Shown here one piece after another: positions 37,909 through 46,501 of a stretch of DNA of 64,000 nt; positions within the stretch are counted from its first letter, which is position 1; the number at the start of each line of letters is the position of its first letter. The position numbers and the translations under genes are program-made. The stretch comes from Erythrobacteraceae bacterium. GTDB lineage: Bacteria > Pseudomonadota > Alphaproteobacteria > Sphingomonadales > Sphingomonadaceae. The notes under the pieces are model-generated. The model saw only the letters and a program-made list of their open reading frames with translations, was not told where the DNA came from and did no database searches. Location of the stretch: assembly GCA_024642525.1 (NCBI GenBank), contig JAHEAX010000004.1, forward strand, positions 1,675 to 65,674, given 5' to 3'.

Positions 37909-38436
37909 TCAGGCTGCTACTTCTTCCACCCAGTCTGGATAGAAGGCTGGCTGGCGGTCGGACCAGCCTGGCGCGGTGGCGGCAGCTTCGCTCAGGGATT
38001 TGAGCAAGTCGCGGCGGCGTTCGGGCCTGATTTGCGGCAGGGCGGCAGCCGCGCAGAATGCGCTGGGCAGCCACGGGCGCACATCGGCACCCAGAAGCCG
38101 TTCGTACAAGAAGCGATAGGCGGAAAAGCTGGTCAGCCGTTCCTGCGCCAGATCAAACGCGGTCACGCGCATCAGCTTGCCCATATAAGGGTCCAGATCG
38201 TCGAAGCCGGTTTCGCTCGGCATATGGCTGCGAAGCGATTTCAGATCCTGGTAGATGACATACTGGCTGCGGATGGAGGAATTTTCCGCCGCATCGCGCG
38301 CCCATAGTTTGAATGCATCATGCCGGCCCAGCCCGATATCGAGACTGCGTTTGATATAACGCTGCTCGCAAGCATCAAAGCTGGCAAATTCCCGCATCTC
38401 GGCAATGGTCATCGAAGCAGTGCTGGTGGTCGACAT
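37909..38436 (-). CDS. hypothetical protein, 175 aa
   Basis: No family is recognised. The protein is helical and basic-acidic mixed: FASFDACEQRYIKRSLDIGLGRHDAFKLWARDAAENS, then LDPYMGKLMRVTAFDLAQERLTSFSAYRFLYERLLG and a Trp-rich end. No signal peptide or membrane segment is present. It precedes the other orphan (37334-37849) by 59 bases on the same strand. Confidence 0.65.
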   Translation of the reverse strand: MSTTSTASMTIAEMREFASFDACEQRYIKRSLDIGLGRHDAFKLWARDAAENSSIRSQYVIYQDLKSLRSHMPSETGFDDLDPYMGKLMRVTAFDLAQERLTSFSAYRFLYERLLGADVRPWLPSAFCAAAALPQIRPERRRDLLKSLSEAAATAPGWSDRQPAFYPDWVEEVAA

Positions 38437-38504
38437 AATCTATTGTCCCCTGTTGCAAGGGGAATGTCGCCGAAGATGGTTAACGTCTGGTAACCAAGAT
38501 CGTT

Positions 38505-39497
38505 TTAAATCAATCCAGCCAGCGGGCTGCTGGGGTCGGCATATTTGCGCGTGGCCATCCGGCCGGACAAATAGGCATGGCGGCCAGCCTGTACGGCCAG
38601 CTTCATTGCCAGCGCCATGCGGACAGGGTCCTTGGCCTCGGCAATGGCGGTGTTCATCAGCACGCCGTCGCAGCCCAGTTCCATCGCCACGGCTGCATCA
38701 GACGCGGTGCCGACACCTGCATCCACCAGCACGGGGACGCTGGCACCTTCCACGATCAGGCGAATCATCACCCTGTTCTGGATGCCGAGGCCGGAACCGA
38801 TTGGCGCGCCCAGTGGCATGATCGCAACCGCGCCCACATCTTCCAACTGCTTCGCTGCAATCGGATCATCCGCGCAATAGACCATCGGCAGGAAGCCTTC
38901 CTTGGCCAGCACTTCGGTGGCGCGCAGGGTTTCGCGCATATCGGGATAGAGGGTGCGCGCTTCGCCCAGCACTTCCAGCTTCACCAAGTCCCAGCCGCCA
39001 GCCTCGCGCGCAAGGCGCAGCGTGCGAATGGCGTCTTCTGCGGTAAAGCAGCCAGCCGTATTGGGCAGATATGTGGTTTTCTTGGGGTCGATATAATCGG
39101 TCAGCATCGGTGCCTTGGGGTCAGAAACATTGACCCGGCGCACAGCCACGGTGACGATTTCAGCGCCGCTGGCTTCCAGTGCCGCAGCGTTCTGCGCGAA
39201 ATCCTTGTATTTTCCGGTGCCGACAATCAGCCGCGAATTGAACTTGCGGCCCGCCACTTCCCAGCTGTCATCAGCAATGCCCGAATGGTCACCGCCGCCC
39301 ACAAAATGCACGATTTCAAGTGCATCGCCATCTGACAAGGCCACTTCACCAAGCGTGGATCGCGGAACGATATCGCCATTGCGTTCCACTGCGACCTTGG
39401 CTGGATCAAGTTCCAGCTCGCGCACGAGCGCGGCAATGGTGGAGGCCTGGGTGCGGCGGGTTTCGCCGTTGACGGTAAGGGTAAGGTGGGAGCTCAT
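38505..39497 (-). CDS. thiSG: fused ThiS sulfur carrier - ThiG thiazole synthase
   Basis: The 330-residue protein joins two thiamine genes. Residues 1-69 are ThiS ([36 protein letters not shown]), where the Gly-Gly normally sits at the free C-terminus for thiocarboxylation. Residues about 78-330 are ThiG ([70 protein letters not shown]). The ThiG lysine of VKLEVLG, which forms the Schiff base, is present. No TPP riboswitch is seen before it. It is 17 bases from the MerC gene on the same strand. Confidence 0.93.
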   Translation of the reverse strand: MSSHLTLTVNGETRRTQASTIAALVRELELDPAKVAVERNGDIVPRSTLGEVALSDGDALEIVHFVGGGDHSGIADDSWEVAGRKFNSRLIVGTGKYKDFAQNAAALEASGAEIVTVAVRRVNVSDPKAPMLTDYIDPKKTTYLPNTAGCFTAEDAIRTLRLAREAGGWDLVKLEVLGEARTLYPDMRETLRATEVLAKEGFLPMVYCADDPIAAKQLEDVGAVAIMPLGAPIGSGLGIQNRVMIRLIVEGASVPVLVDAGVGTASDAAVAMELGCDGVLMNTAIAEAKDPVRMALAMKLAVQAGRHAYLSGRMATRKYADPSSPLAGLI

Positions 39498-39514
39498 GTC
39501 CCGCCAGATAGCGT

Positions 39515-39898
39515 TCAATGCGCGTGGCGCAAGTTGAGTATGTGCCCCAGCGTCACCAGCGCGACGCCAATTATGGTAAGAACAGCCTCTTCCACGCCGT
39601 GGGGAACAGCCAGTGCGCCGCCCATGAACGTAAGACCGGTCATCGCCACCACGAAGGGCGCTGCCCGCCGGTGGCGCAATGCGCCCCAGCCAATTGCCAC
39701 AGCTGCAATCAGCAATGCCAGCACCAGGCCGACACGGTGAATTTCCGGGGCGAGCAGGAATTGTCCGCCAGCGCCAAGGGCCGAAACGAGCAGGATGCTG
39801 GCAAGGCAATGCACGGCACAAAGGCCGGAAAGAAGCATACCCGCACGATCAAGCCGGGCGCGAATCGAGAGAAGTCCCTGGCGCATCTGAAGCCCCAT
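39515..39898 (-). CDS. MerC-domain small membrane protein
   Basis: The 127-residue protein has four membrane helices and the MerC-type [16 protein letters not shown] motif with paired cysteines and a histidine. MerC proteins move metal ions (mercury or others) across the membrane. In sphingomonads, homologues are often controlled by zinc. The gene is upstream of thiSG on the same strand and diverges from ctaA. It could be involved in zinc or other metal handling; specificity cannot be read from sequence. Confidence 0.8.
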   Translation of the reverse strand: MGLQMRQGLLSIRARLDRAGMLLSGLCAVHCLASILLVSALGAGGQFLLAPEIHRVGLVLALLIAAVAIGWGALRHRRAAPFVVAMTGLTFMGGALAVPHGVEEAVLTIIGVALVTLGHILNLRHAH

Positions 39899-39905
39899 GT
39901 ATGTG

Positions 39906-39923
39906 ACGTTGTATCATTGCGCA
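39906..39923 (-). promoter_or_regulatory. possible Zur-type site ahead of the MerC gene
   Basis: On the minus strand GCAATGATACAACGTCAC resembles the alphaproteobacterial Zur box (GAAATGTTATAACATTTC) at 12 of 18 positions. It lies 8-25 bases upstream of the MerC start. The resemblance is partial and the arms are imperfect. Confidence 0.25.
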
Positions 39924-40035
39924 AGGGCGCAACAAAAGATTTGCGTGCCGATTGGACAGGTTGCCGCATACCGGCGGTAAGGCGCGTTAGCTTATTGCAC
40001 TTGCGCTTTTTAAGGCTGCATCGCAGTAGGGGCGC

Positions 40036-41097
40036 ATGGTCGCACCAACCGGTAATCAGGATCAGATCACAGGCACCCGGTACGCCGGTGCACGCCCGCT
40101 TCTTCTGGCGCGGTGGCTCTGGTTCGTCGCATCGCTCGTGTTCATCATGGTGGTGGTGGGGGGAATCACCCGTCTTACCGAATCGGGTCTTTCGATTACC
40201 GAGTGGAAACCCGTGACAGGCGCCCTGCCCCCGCTGACCGAAGCGCAATGGCAGGCGCAGTTCGACGCTTACAAGCAGATCCCCGAATATACGCAGGTCA
40301 ACGGGCCAGCAGGCATGGTGCTGGCCGATTACAAATTCATCTTCTTCTGGGAATGGTTCCACCGCCTGCTCGGGCGAATCATCGGCATGGCGTTCGCCCT
40401 GCCGCTAGCTTGGTTCTGGATCAGGGGGCAAATACCCCAGGGGTATAAATTGCGGCTAGTGGCGCTGCTCGCGCTGGGCGGGCTGCAGGGTGCCTTCGGC
40501 TGGTTCATGGTCCGCTCCGGCCTGTCCGGCCAGATGACCGACGTTAGCCACTTCTGGCTGTCGATCCATCTTCTGACAGCCCTGTTCACCCTGTCAGCGC
40601 TGGTCTGGACCGCGCTTGATCTCAAACGTCTTGGCACTCTTGGTTCGGCGCGGCCTGCACGGCTTACCGGCGTTGCCGTGCTGGCAGGGTCAATCCTGTT
40701 CATCCAGCTGTTGCTGGGCGCGTGGGTGGCCGGGCTCAATGCGGGCCTTGCCTCGGACAGCTGGCCGTTGATGCAAGGCCGCCTCGTGCCTGATTACGAT
40801 GGGTCGCACGGTTTCTTCTATGCCGCCACGCATGACCCGTTCCTCATCCACTTCCTCCATCGTTGGTGGGCTTGGGTGGCCGTGGCCGCACTTATCTACA
40901 TGGCGCGCAAGGTGAAGCCGTTTGAACGGCGTGCATCCATTGCCATCCACAGCGCATTCGGCATCCAGATATTGCTCGGCATTGCCACTGTACTTTCCGG
41001 CGTCGCCTTGTGGCTTGGTGTTGCGCATCAGGCAGTGGGCGCGCTGCTGGTCGCGGCAACGGCATGGGGCGCACACGTGCTGGGCCGGCGCAGATGA
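40036..41097 (+). CDS. ctaA: heme A synthase (COX15-type)
   Basis: The 353-residue protein has eight membrane helices and the four histidines that bind two hemes: EWFHRLLGR, HLLTALFTL, LIHFLHRWWAWV and GVAHQAVGALL. It hydroxylates heme O to heme A for cytochrome oxidase. TESGLSITEWKPVTG near the N-terminus is the COX15 mark. The next gene's ATG overlaps this stop (ATGA). Confidence 0.95.
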   Translation: MVAPTGNQDQITGTRYAGARPLLLARWLWFVASLVFIMVVVGGITRLTESGLSITEWKPVTGALPPLTEAQWQAQFDAYKQIPEYTQVNGPAGMVLADYKFIFFWEWFHRLLGRIIGMAFALPLAWFWIRGQIPQGYKLRLVALLALGGLQGAFGWFMVRSGLSGQMTDVSHFWLSIHLLTALFTLSALVWTALDLKRLGTLGSARPARLTGVAVLAGSILFIQLLLGAWVAGLNAGLASDSWPLMQGRLVPDYDGSHGFFYAATHDPFLIHFLHRWWAWVAVAALIYMARKVKPFERRASIAIHSAFGIQILLGIATVLSGVALWLGVAHQAVGALLVAATAWGAHVLGRRR

Positions 41098-41831
41098 CCG
41101 TTCCGCTCAGCAGAAGGCAGTCGATGGGCTGGCTGGCTGGGGCTGCCCTTGTTCCGCTGCTTGCTGGCAACCGTTCCGCATCGGCGCAGATTGCAGGTGG
41201 CAGGTTCAACCCGCCTGCCGGACCCATGCGCCTTACGCGCCAATTGTCGCGCCAATTGGCCGATGGCGCGCAGATTGTCATCGAACGCACATGGGAAGTG
41301 CAATTCAGAAACCAGGCAGCGGGATATTCACTGGATGGCAGGCAAGTGGCGGTGGAGGTTTCCGCACCGCACAGCCTCGAGATGCTGGCCCGCATAGAAC
41401 GGGACCGGACAGAAAGCGGCCTGTTCCCCATCGAACTGGATCGCAATGGCTTGATCAGCGCCGATGCAGAGACCGGCAGCCTTGCCCCCATCGATCAGGC
41501 CGTATCGCAGGCACGCAAGCGCATCGAAGCTTCGGGCCTGTCCACAAAGGCGGCGGCTGATGCGCGCCAGTTCCTTGCCTATCTCCAGAAATCAGCAGCC
41601 GACCTATCCAGCCAGATGCCGGGCGACCTGTTTCATCCGGTAAGGCCAAATTGGCAGGAAAACCGCACAATCAGGCTTCCCCACGGGCAGACGGGCAGCG
41701 TTTCTGTCAGTTTTACCGCCATCACCAACCCGGAAGCGGGCCTGATGGAACGGGCGCAGCGGATTATCGTCACCGAAATAGGCGAAGCCAGCCGCACATC
41801 ACGCGAGAACTGGAAACTACTTCCAGCCTGA
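41094..41831 (+). CDS. exported hypothetical protein downstream of ctaA
   Basis: The 245-residue protein has a Tat-like N-terminus (SRRQSMGWLAGAALVPLLAGNRSASA), then a mature part with alternating strands and helices and no recognised domain: SRQLADGAQIVIERTWEVQFR, RKRIEASGLSTKAAADARQFLAYLQ and TNPEAGLMERAQRIIVTEIGEASRTS. The final third looks beta-barrel-like or lipoprotein-like but is unresolved. Its ATG overlaps the ctaA stop, so co-translation is expected; a role in oxidase assembly is guesswork. Confidence 0.65.
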   Translation: MTVPLSRRQSMGWLAGAALVPLLAGNRSASAQIAGGRFNPPAGPMRLTRQLSRQLADGAQIVIERTWEVQFRNQAAGYSLDGRQVAVEVSAPHSLEMLARIERDRTESGLFPIELDRNGLISADAETGSLAPIDQAVSQARKRIEASGLSTKAAADARQFLAYLQKSAADLSSQMPGDLFHPVRPNWQENRTIRLPHGQTGSVSVSFTAITNPEAGLMERAQRIIVTEIGEASRTSRENWKLLPA

Positions 41832-42017
41832 TATTCTGGCGGGCAATCCGTGTGGCGGTATTATTTTACCTCCACCAAGATGCGCGGATTCGCTTGACTT
41901 CGGGACGATAAACTAACAAATCGCGCGCTCTTTGCGGAACCCATTTCGGGGATTCGCGAAAAACTATCCGGCCCTGTCACGATGGGGCCTGCAATTTTTC
42001 AGGAATGGAACCAAGCC

Positions 42018-42497
42018 ATGAAGGCGCTCACCAAGAGCACCCGGTCGATCAAACCGGCCGAGGTTGAAAAGAACTGGCATCTGATCGATGCAGAAGGTCT
42101 GGTCGTTGGCCGCCTCGCCACGATCGTAGCCAACCTGCTGCGCGGCAAGCACAAGCCAAGCTTCACCCCGCACGTAGATTGCGGCGATCATGTCATCATC
42201 ATCAATGCCGACAAGGTGAAGTTCACCGGCAACAAGATGACCGGCAAGACCTATTACAAGCACACCGGCCACCCCGGCGGCATCAAGGAAACGACTCCGG
42301 CGAAGGTGCTGGAAGGCCGTTTCCCCGAACGCGTCATGGAAAAGGCTGTGCAGCGCATGATCCCGCGCGGCCCGCTTGGCCGTGCGCAGATGAAGGCACT
42401 CCACCTCTATAACGGCACCGAACATCCGCATGACGGGCAGCAGCCCACCGTGCTCGACGTTGCATCGCTGAACCGCAAGAACAAGGCTGCTTCGTAA
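42018..42497 (+). CDS. rplM: 50S ribosomal protein L13
   Basis: The 159-residue protein has the L13 marks: [48 protein letters not shown], then HTGHPGG and [20 protein letters not shown] leader of about 185 bases precedes it; I see no recognised L13 leader motif. The TAA stop overlaps the rpsI ATG by one base, as is usual for this pair. Confidence 0.98.
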   Translation: MKALTKSTRSIKPAEVEKNWHLIDAEGLVVGRLATIVANLLRGKHKPSFTPHVDCGDHVIIINADKVKFTGNKMTGKTYYKHTGHPGGIKETTPAKVLEGRFPERVMEKAVQRMIPRGPLGRAQMKALHLYNGTEHPHDGQQPTVLDVASLNRKNKAAS

Positions 42498-43021
42498 TGG
42501 CTGACGAAAACAACACCGTCTCCGATCTCGCAGATCTGAAGACCATCGCCGGCGACACTCCCGATGCGGATGCCGCTGCAATTGCAACCGCCCATGTGCC
42601 TTCCACGCCGCTGCGCGAGCAGGAACTGGACGCACAGGGCCGCGCCTATGCCACTGGCCGTCGTAAGGACGCCAAGGCACGCGTGTGGATCAAGCCCGGC
42701 AAGGGCAAGATCATCGTCAACGGCCGCGACCAGGAAGTGTATTTTGCACGTCCTACCCTGCGTCTGGTGATCAACCAGCCGTTCGGCATTGCTGATCGCG
42801 TTGAACAGTATGACGTTGTCTGCACCGTCAAGGGCGGCGGGCTTTCGGGCCAGGCTGGCGCTGTAAAGCACGGCATTGCCCAGGCACTCGCCAAGTTCGA
42901 ACCGCAATTGCGTTCGACCATGAAGGTAGCTGGCTTCCTTACCCGCGACAGCCGTGTGGTTGAACGTAAGAAGTATGGCCGTGCCAAGGCACGTCGCAGC
43001 TTCCAGTTCTCGAAGCGCTAA
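42497..43021 (+). CDS. rpsI: 30S ribosomal protein S9
   Basis: The 174-residue protein has an alphaproteobacterial N-terminal extension (about 45 residues, acidic) before the S9 core: [30 protein letters not shown], then [21 protein letters not shown] and the C-terminal [17 protein letters not shown]. The final Lys-Arg reaches the P-site tRNA. It is coupled with rplM by a one-base overlap (TAATG), and a terminator follows. Confidence 0.98.
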   Translation: MADENNTVSDLADLKTIAGDTPDADAAAIATAHVPSTPLREQELDAQGRAYATGRRKDAKARVWIKPGKGKIIVNGRDQEVYFARPTLRLVINQPFGIADRVEQYDVVCTVKGGGLSGQAGAVKHGIAQALAKFEPQLRSTMKVAGFLTRDSRVVERKKYGRAKARRSFQFSKR

Positions 43022-43047
43022 GCCTTACAGGCATACGCCAGAAATTG

Positions 43048-43075
43048 GGGCGGTCCGGCAACGGGCCGCCCTTTT
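43048..43075 (+). terminator. rho-independent terminator after rpsI
   Basis: GGGCGG (43048-43053) pairs with CCGCCC (43066-43071), followed by TTTT. It closes the rplM-rpsI unit 27 bases beyond the stop. Confidence 0.8.
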
Positions 43076-43103
43076 CGTTGAGGCTTCCGGTCAAACAGGC
43101 CGA

Positions 43104-43958
43104 TTAAACTGGCGGATCGGTCCGCGGCACCTGGTTCACAGGGGCCACCGGTTCGCCCGCAGTGCGCGGCGGGGTCGCGTCTTCAGGCACTTCGTCGATC
43201 ATCATGTCTTCGCTGGCGACATGCTGCAAATTGCGCACTTCCACCCGCACATCGCCGCCCACGATGGTCAGTTCATTGAAACTGGGCGGCGTTGACCGGA
43301 TGCGCTGCGACAATGTGCCCGCACCAATCATGCGGACCATGCCGTGTTCCGTTTCCTGCATGATGTCGAAAGCATCATGCACATGGCCGGTCAGCACTGC
43401 GGCGACATTGCGCTTGGCCAGTTCTGCCAGTGCGCGCGTTCCGCCGCGTGTCAGTGCGGTGCCATGCGTGCCCACTTCCACCAGCGGATGATGCGCGGCA
43501 ATCAGCACTTGTCTGCCTGGCGGAAGGGAATCGATGGCATGCAGCGTTTTTGCCAATGCGGCATCTGTGACCCAACCCTTCGACCAGTTAAGCCGCCACT
43601 GCGCGCGAGCTGTTGTCTTCAGCGGAACCACAGCCAGACCCGGCAGGTCCAGTTCGCGCTCCACCATTTCTTCCATACCTTCGAACCGCTTGTATGGCGT
43701 GACGAACCGTTCGATCGGATTGAAATAGGGAAGATCGTGATTGCCCACTTCCACCGTAACCGGCGCTTCCAGCGAACATATCCATTCGCGCGCAGCGGCA
43801 AATTCACGGTGGCGGGCGCGCATTGTAAGATCGCCCGTAATCATCACCGCATCGGGTTTGCGTTCGGCAACTTCGGCAGCCACCCAGTCCAGCGCGCGGT
43901 TATCCTCCAGCCCGAAATGAATGTCGCTCAGATGAAAAAGTAATGTGCTGTCAGCCAT
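43104..43958 (-). CDS. metallophosphoesterase
   Basis: The 284-residue protein has the calcineurin-like set: HLSDIHFG, ITGDLTMRARHREFAAA, VEVGNHD, IAAHHPL and VLTGHVHDAF. These bind two metals and hydrolyse phosphoesters. The substrate is unknown; relatives include CpdA-type cyclic-nucleotide phosphodiesterases. The start at MADSTLLFHLSD overlaps the stop of the lipid-kinase-like gene by about eight bases, so they form a pair. Confidence 0.88.
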   Translation of the reverse strand: MADSTLLFHLSDIHFGLEDNRALDWVAAEVAERKPDAVMITGDLTMRARHREFAAAREWICSLEAPVTVEVGNHDLPYFNPIERFVTPYKRFEGMEEMVERELDLPGLAVVPLKTTARAQWRLNWSKGWVTDAALAKTLHAIDSLPPGRQVLIAAHHPLVEVGTHGTALTRGGTRALAELAKRNVAAVLTGHVHDAFDIMQETEHGMVRMIGAGTLSQRIRSTPPSFNELTIVGGDVRVEVRNLQHVASEDMMIDEVPEDATPPRTAGEPVAPVNQVPRTDPPV

Positions 43959-44802
43959 TCCCCGGCCCAAGCAGATCGACTTCCAATGGGGCAAGCGAAA
44001 AGATTTCTTCCTGCGCGCCCGTGTGCCTTTCGCCGTCGACCATCAGAGGTATGCCTTCGCCGCCAACAGAGCGCAGCGTGGCTGCATCGGCCACGCCCAG
44101 ATCATCGTGCGGGCCATCGCGGAAATTGCGTTTCAGTATGGCGATGCCCTGTTCTACGAACTCGGAAAATCCGTCGGGTCCATACCCTTCCATGCGCATG
44201 GTTTGCTCCTCCACTATGAGGCGAAGGCCGCCATACCCGTCATCCTTGCCCCGTGCAGGACTGGCGAGCGCGACATTGGGGCCGCTTTCGCCAATGCCGC
44301 TGGCATCAATGGCGCGCGACAGGGTCTGGGCCACATTATGGTCGCGCATTTCCTCGCGCACATCGGCCCATAGCGCGCCCGGTCCGGCGAGTATTTCGCA
44401 CAGGGCGATATGGTCCTTGCCGCGCAGGCAATGTTCGCGGCGGCGCACCAGTTCGCCGGCGCAGAAGGACCGGACGATGGCCATCGTGTCGCATTCGGGA
44501 AACAGCCGGTGGCACAGCAGGTTCGATGTGCCGCCCGGAAGGGCCAGAACTGCGCCTTCCCAGCCTTCCAGCAGGCCGATGGCGGCATTCAGCGTGCCGT
44601 CGCCGCCATGCAGCACGATATGGGTCACACCGCTGCCCCGGACAGTTGCCACGTCGGGCAGATCATCGTCCTTGCAATCCACGGTGCGATGCACAGTGTA
44701 ACCGCCTTTTCCGAGGGCATCGCTGATGGCTTCCACCATCTCGGGATCATGGCTTCCGCTGGCACTGTTGATGACCAGCCAGGTCTTGGGGTTGGTTTCC
44801 AT
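43951..44802 (-). CDS. diacylglycerol kinase-like (DAGKc) protein
   Basis: The 283-residue protein has the DAGKc catalytic domain (PF00781): VINSASGSHDPEMVEAISDAL at the N-terminus and the GGDGTLNAAIGLLEG motif, with LALPGGTSNLL after it. Bacterial relatives include YegS and lipid kinases acting on diacylglycerol, sphingosine-type or phosphatidylglycerol lipids. In sphingomonads a sphingoid substrate is tempting but unproven. The METNPKTW start at 44802 gives the normal length. Confidence 0.82.
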   Translation of the reverse strand: METNPKTWLVINSASGSHDPEMVEAISDALGKGGYTVHRTVDCKDDDLPDVATVRGSGVTHIVLHGGDGTLNAAIGLLEGWEGAVLALPGGTSNLLCHRLFPECDTMAIVRSFCAGELVRRREHCLRGKDHIALCEILAGPGALWADVREEMRDHNVAQTLSRAIDASGIGESGPNVALASPARGKDDGYGGLRLIVEEQTMRMEGYGPDGFSEFVEQGIAILKRNFRDGPHDDLGVADAATLRSVGGEGIPLMVDGERHTGAQEEIFSLAPLEVDLLGPGNG

Positions 44803-44845
44803 GTAGCCTAAGCGCGGCAATACGGATTCTGGTTCCCGCTCGCCT

Positions 44846-45112
44846 TCAAATACGGCGCGTCAGGATGAGCCATGCGGCCACGCAATTGAGCGCGGTATAG
44901 CCAAGATATGCCCACGCCAGCGACGGCCAGCCATTGGCAGCCAGCAGCAATGCGGCCAGCAGAACGACAAATTCTGTCGCCAGTGTCATCCGCCCGCCCA
45001 GCATGTGCACGAACCAGGGCATCTCGCCCAGCAGCGGGTGCCTGCTTTCCAGAACCGCGCGATGAAGCGCGAAATTGCCGATTCCCAGCACGAAGATGAT
45101 GATCAGCGCCAT
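44846..45112 (-). CDS. small three-helix membrane protein
   Basis: The 88-residue protein has three hydrophobic stretches (MALIIIFVLGIGNFAL; TLATEFVVLLAALLLAA; SLAWAYLGYTALNCVAAWLIL) joined by a short loop with RHPLLGEMPWFVHMLGG. I recognise no family. A start 14 codons upstream (45154) is possible but adds a polar lead. It precedes the DAGKc gene by 43 bases and may share its transcript. Confidence 0.6.
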   Translation of the reverse strand: MALIIIFVLGIGNFALHRAVLESRHPLLGEMPWFVHMLGGRMTLATEFVVLLAALLLAANGWPSLAWAYLGYTALNCVAAWLILTRRI

Positions 45113-45319
45113 AGGCCAATCATGCACTGACCTTCGTCGATTGCCAAATACCATTCAACGGCCAAATCGCAGCATCCGTCTGGCGACTACAGCCGTGGTC
45201 GGAAGTTTGAGCCCCGCTGTCGATGCAAAGCTGAAGTGGCCCGGCAACAGGCCTATCTCAATAATTGTGAAGGCCGCCCGCCCCCCTTTGAGGAGGTCTC
45301 GCAGATGGAGGATAAGATT

Positions 45320-45628
45320 ATGAAACGTGCATTTATTGCTCTTGCCGCCCTTGGCGCAACCGTCACCGCGGCTCCGGCATTTGCCGAGATCGCGGAATCC
45401 CAGACGATGCAGGTCGAATATGCCGATCTCAACCTTGCCAGCCCGGCAGGCCAGAAGACACTCGACCAGCGGATCACCAAGGCAGCCCGCCAGGTTTGCG
45501 GCATGGACGGTGTTCGCACTGGCACGCGCCTCAACCGCAAGGAAGCAACAGATTGTTTCCGCGCTGCCAAGGCCCAGGCTGAAAAGCAGTTTGCGGCACT
45601 TATTGACGATAAGCAGCTCGGCGGTTGA
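45320..45628 (+). CDS. UrcA-family exported protein
   Basis: The 102-residue protein has a signal peptide (KRAFIALAALGATVTAAPAFA) and a small conserved domain: VEYADLNLASPAGQKTLDQRITKAARQVCGMDG, then NRKEATDCFRAAKAQAEKQF, with two cysteines likely bonded. UrcA proteins are common in sphingomonads and of unknown function. An upstream in-frame ATG at 45305 also has a good Shine-Dalgarno, see findings. A convergent terminator follows. Confidence 0.78.
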   Translation: MKRAFIALAALGATVTAAPAFAEIAESQTMQVEYADLNLASPAGQKTLDQRITKAARQVCGMDGVRTGTRLNRKEATDCFRAAKAQAEKQFAALIDDKQLGG

Positions 45629-45712
45629 CTCACCCCTCAGCCGTCTTGACCCGGGTCGGACCAGTCCCCTGACCCGGGTCAACACATTCCCAGCATCAAT
45701 CCAGCAAAATGA

Positions 45713-45739
45713 AAAAGGCCGCCAGTTGGGCGGCCTTTT
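45713..45739. terminator. bidirectional rho-independent terminator
   Basis: AAAAGGCCGCC (45713-45723) and GGCGGCCTTTT (45729-45739) form a perfect 11-bp stem with a T run on each strand. It separates the UrcA gene from the converging LytTR regulator. Confidence 0.92.
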
Positions 45740-45760
45740 AATGTGCAGGTCCGGGGCCGG

Positions 45761-46501
45761 TCAGCGTCCGGCCATGGCCTTTACCTTGGGCAGATAAGTG
45801 CGCCCGATGCGCAGCGCCTCGCCATCGTCGAGTTCCACCGACCATACGCCCAACCCATCATGACGCAGCCCGCGGATATGTTCGCGGCGCAGGATGGTGG
45901 AGCGGTGAATGCGGATGAATTCCGCCGGATCGAGCCGCTTTTCCAGCCCGGCAATAGTCTGCAGCAGCAGGTAATTACGATCTGCAACGTGCAGCCGAAC
46001 ATAATCGCGTTCAGCATCAATGCGGGAAACCTGCGCGATTTCGATACGCAGCAATTCCGAACGGTGCGGCACCCATAGTTCGCTCAGCCATTCGCTGGCA
46101 GCGGCCATCGCTTCGCCGCGCCGGGCCAAGGCACGTTCAATCGCGCGGCCCAGGCGTTCGGGCGCAACTGGCTTCAGCACATAATCGACTGCATCAAGAT
46201 CGAATGCCTCGACCGCAAAATGGTCATGCGCGGTGACGAAGATGACCGCCGGGCGTTTGTCCATCCTGACGAGCTTGCGGGCCACGGCCAGCCCGTCAAC
46301 TTCGGGCATGGTCATGTCCAGCAGCATAAGGTCCGGCTCCAGCGCCTCGACCAGCCGCAGCGCACAGGCCCCGTCACTCGCAGTGCCGACCACGGCGAGG
46401 TCTTTCAGCTTGGCGCAGATGACCTGCATCCGTTCCACTGCCAGCGGTTCGTCATCGACGATCAATGTGCGCAAGGGTTGGTCAATTACGTCTTCAGCCA
46501 T
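45761..46501 (-). CDS. LytTR-family response regulator (second copy in window)
   Basis: The 246-residue protein has a receiver domain (Asp16-Asp17, phosphoacceptor Asp62 in LLDMTMPEVDG, Lys in VDYVLKPV) and a LytTR domain (IDAERDYVRLHVADRNYLL, FIRIHRSTILRREHIRGL, LRIGRTYLPKVKAM). It overlaps the kinase gene that precedes it by eight bases. The pair resembles the one at 11-13 kb but its receiver and DNA-binding sequences are different. Confidence 0.92.
   Translation of the reverse strand: MAEDVIDQPLRTLIVDDEPLAVERMQVICAKLKDLAVVGTASDGACALRLVEALEPDLMLLDMTMPEVDGLAVARKLVRMDKRPAVIFVTAHDHFAVEAFDLDAVDYVLKPVAPERLGRAIERALARRGEAMAAASEWLSELWVPHRSELLRIEIAQVSRIDAERDYVRLHVADRNYLLLQTIAGLEKRLDPAEFIRIHRSTILRREHIRGLRHDGLGVWSVELDDGEALRIGRTYLPKVKAMAGR

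Noticed and set aside
38505-39821. A longer version of ThiSG starting about 108 codons upstream
   Set aside because: The extra N-terminal residues run through the MerC gene in another frame and have no homology; ThiS begins at [11 protein letters not shown].
38505-39898. TPP riboswitch ahead of thiSG
   Set aside because: I looked for the CTGAGA and the GATNTGNATAATG-like core on the minus strand before thiSG and before merC and found neither.
41832-42017. L13 leader autoregulatory motif
   Set aside because: The leader has no structure I could match to a described ribosomal leader, though it may hold an undetected one.
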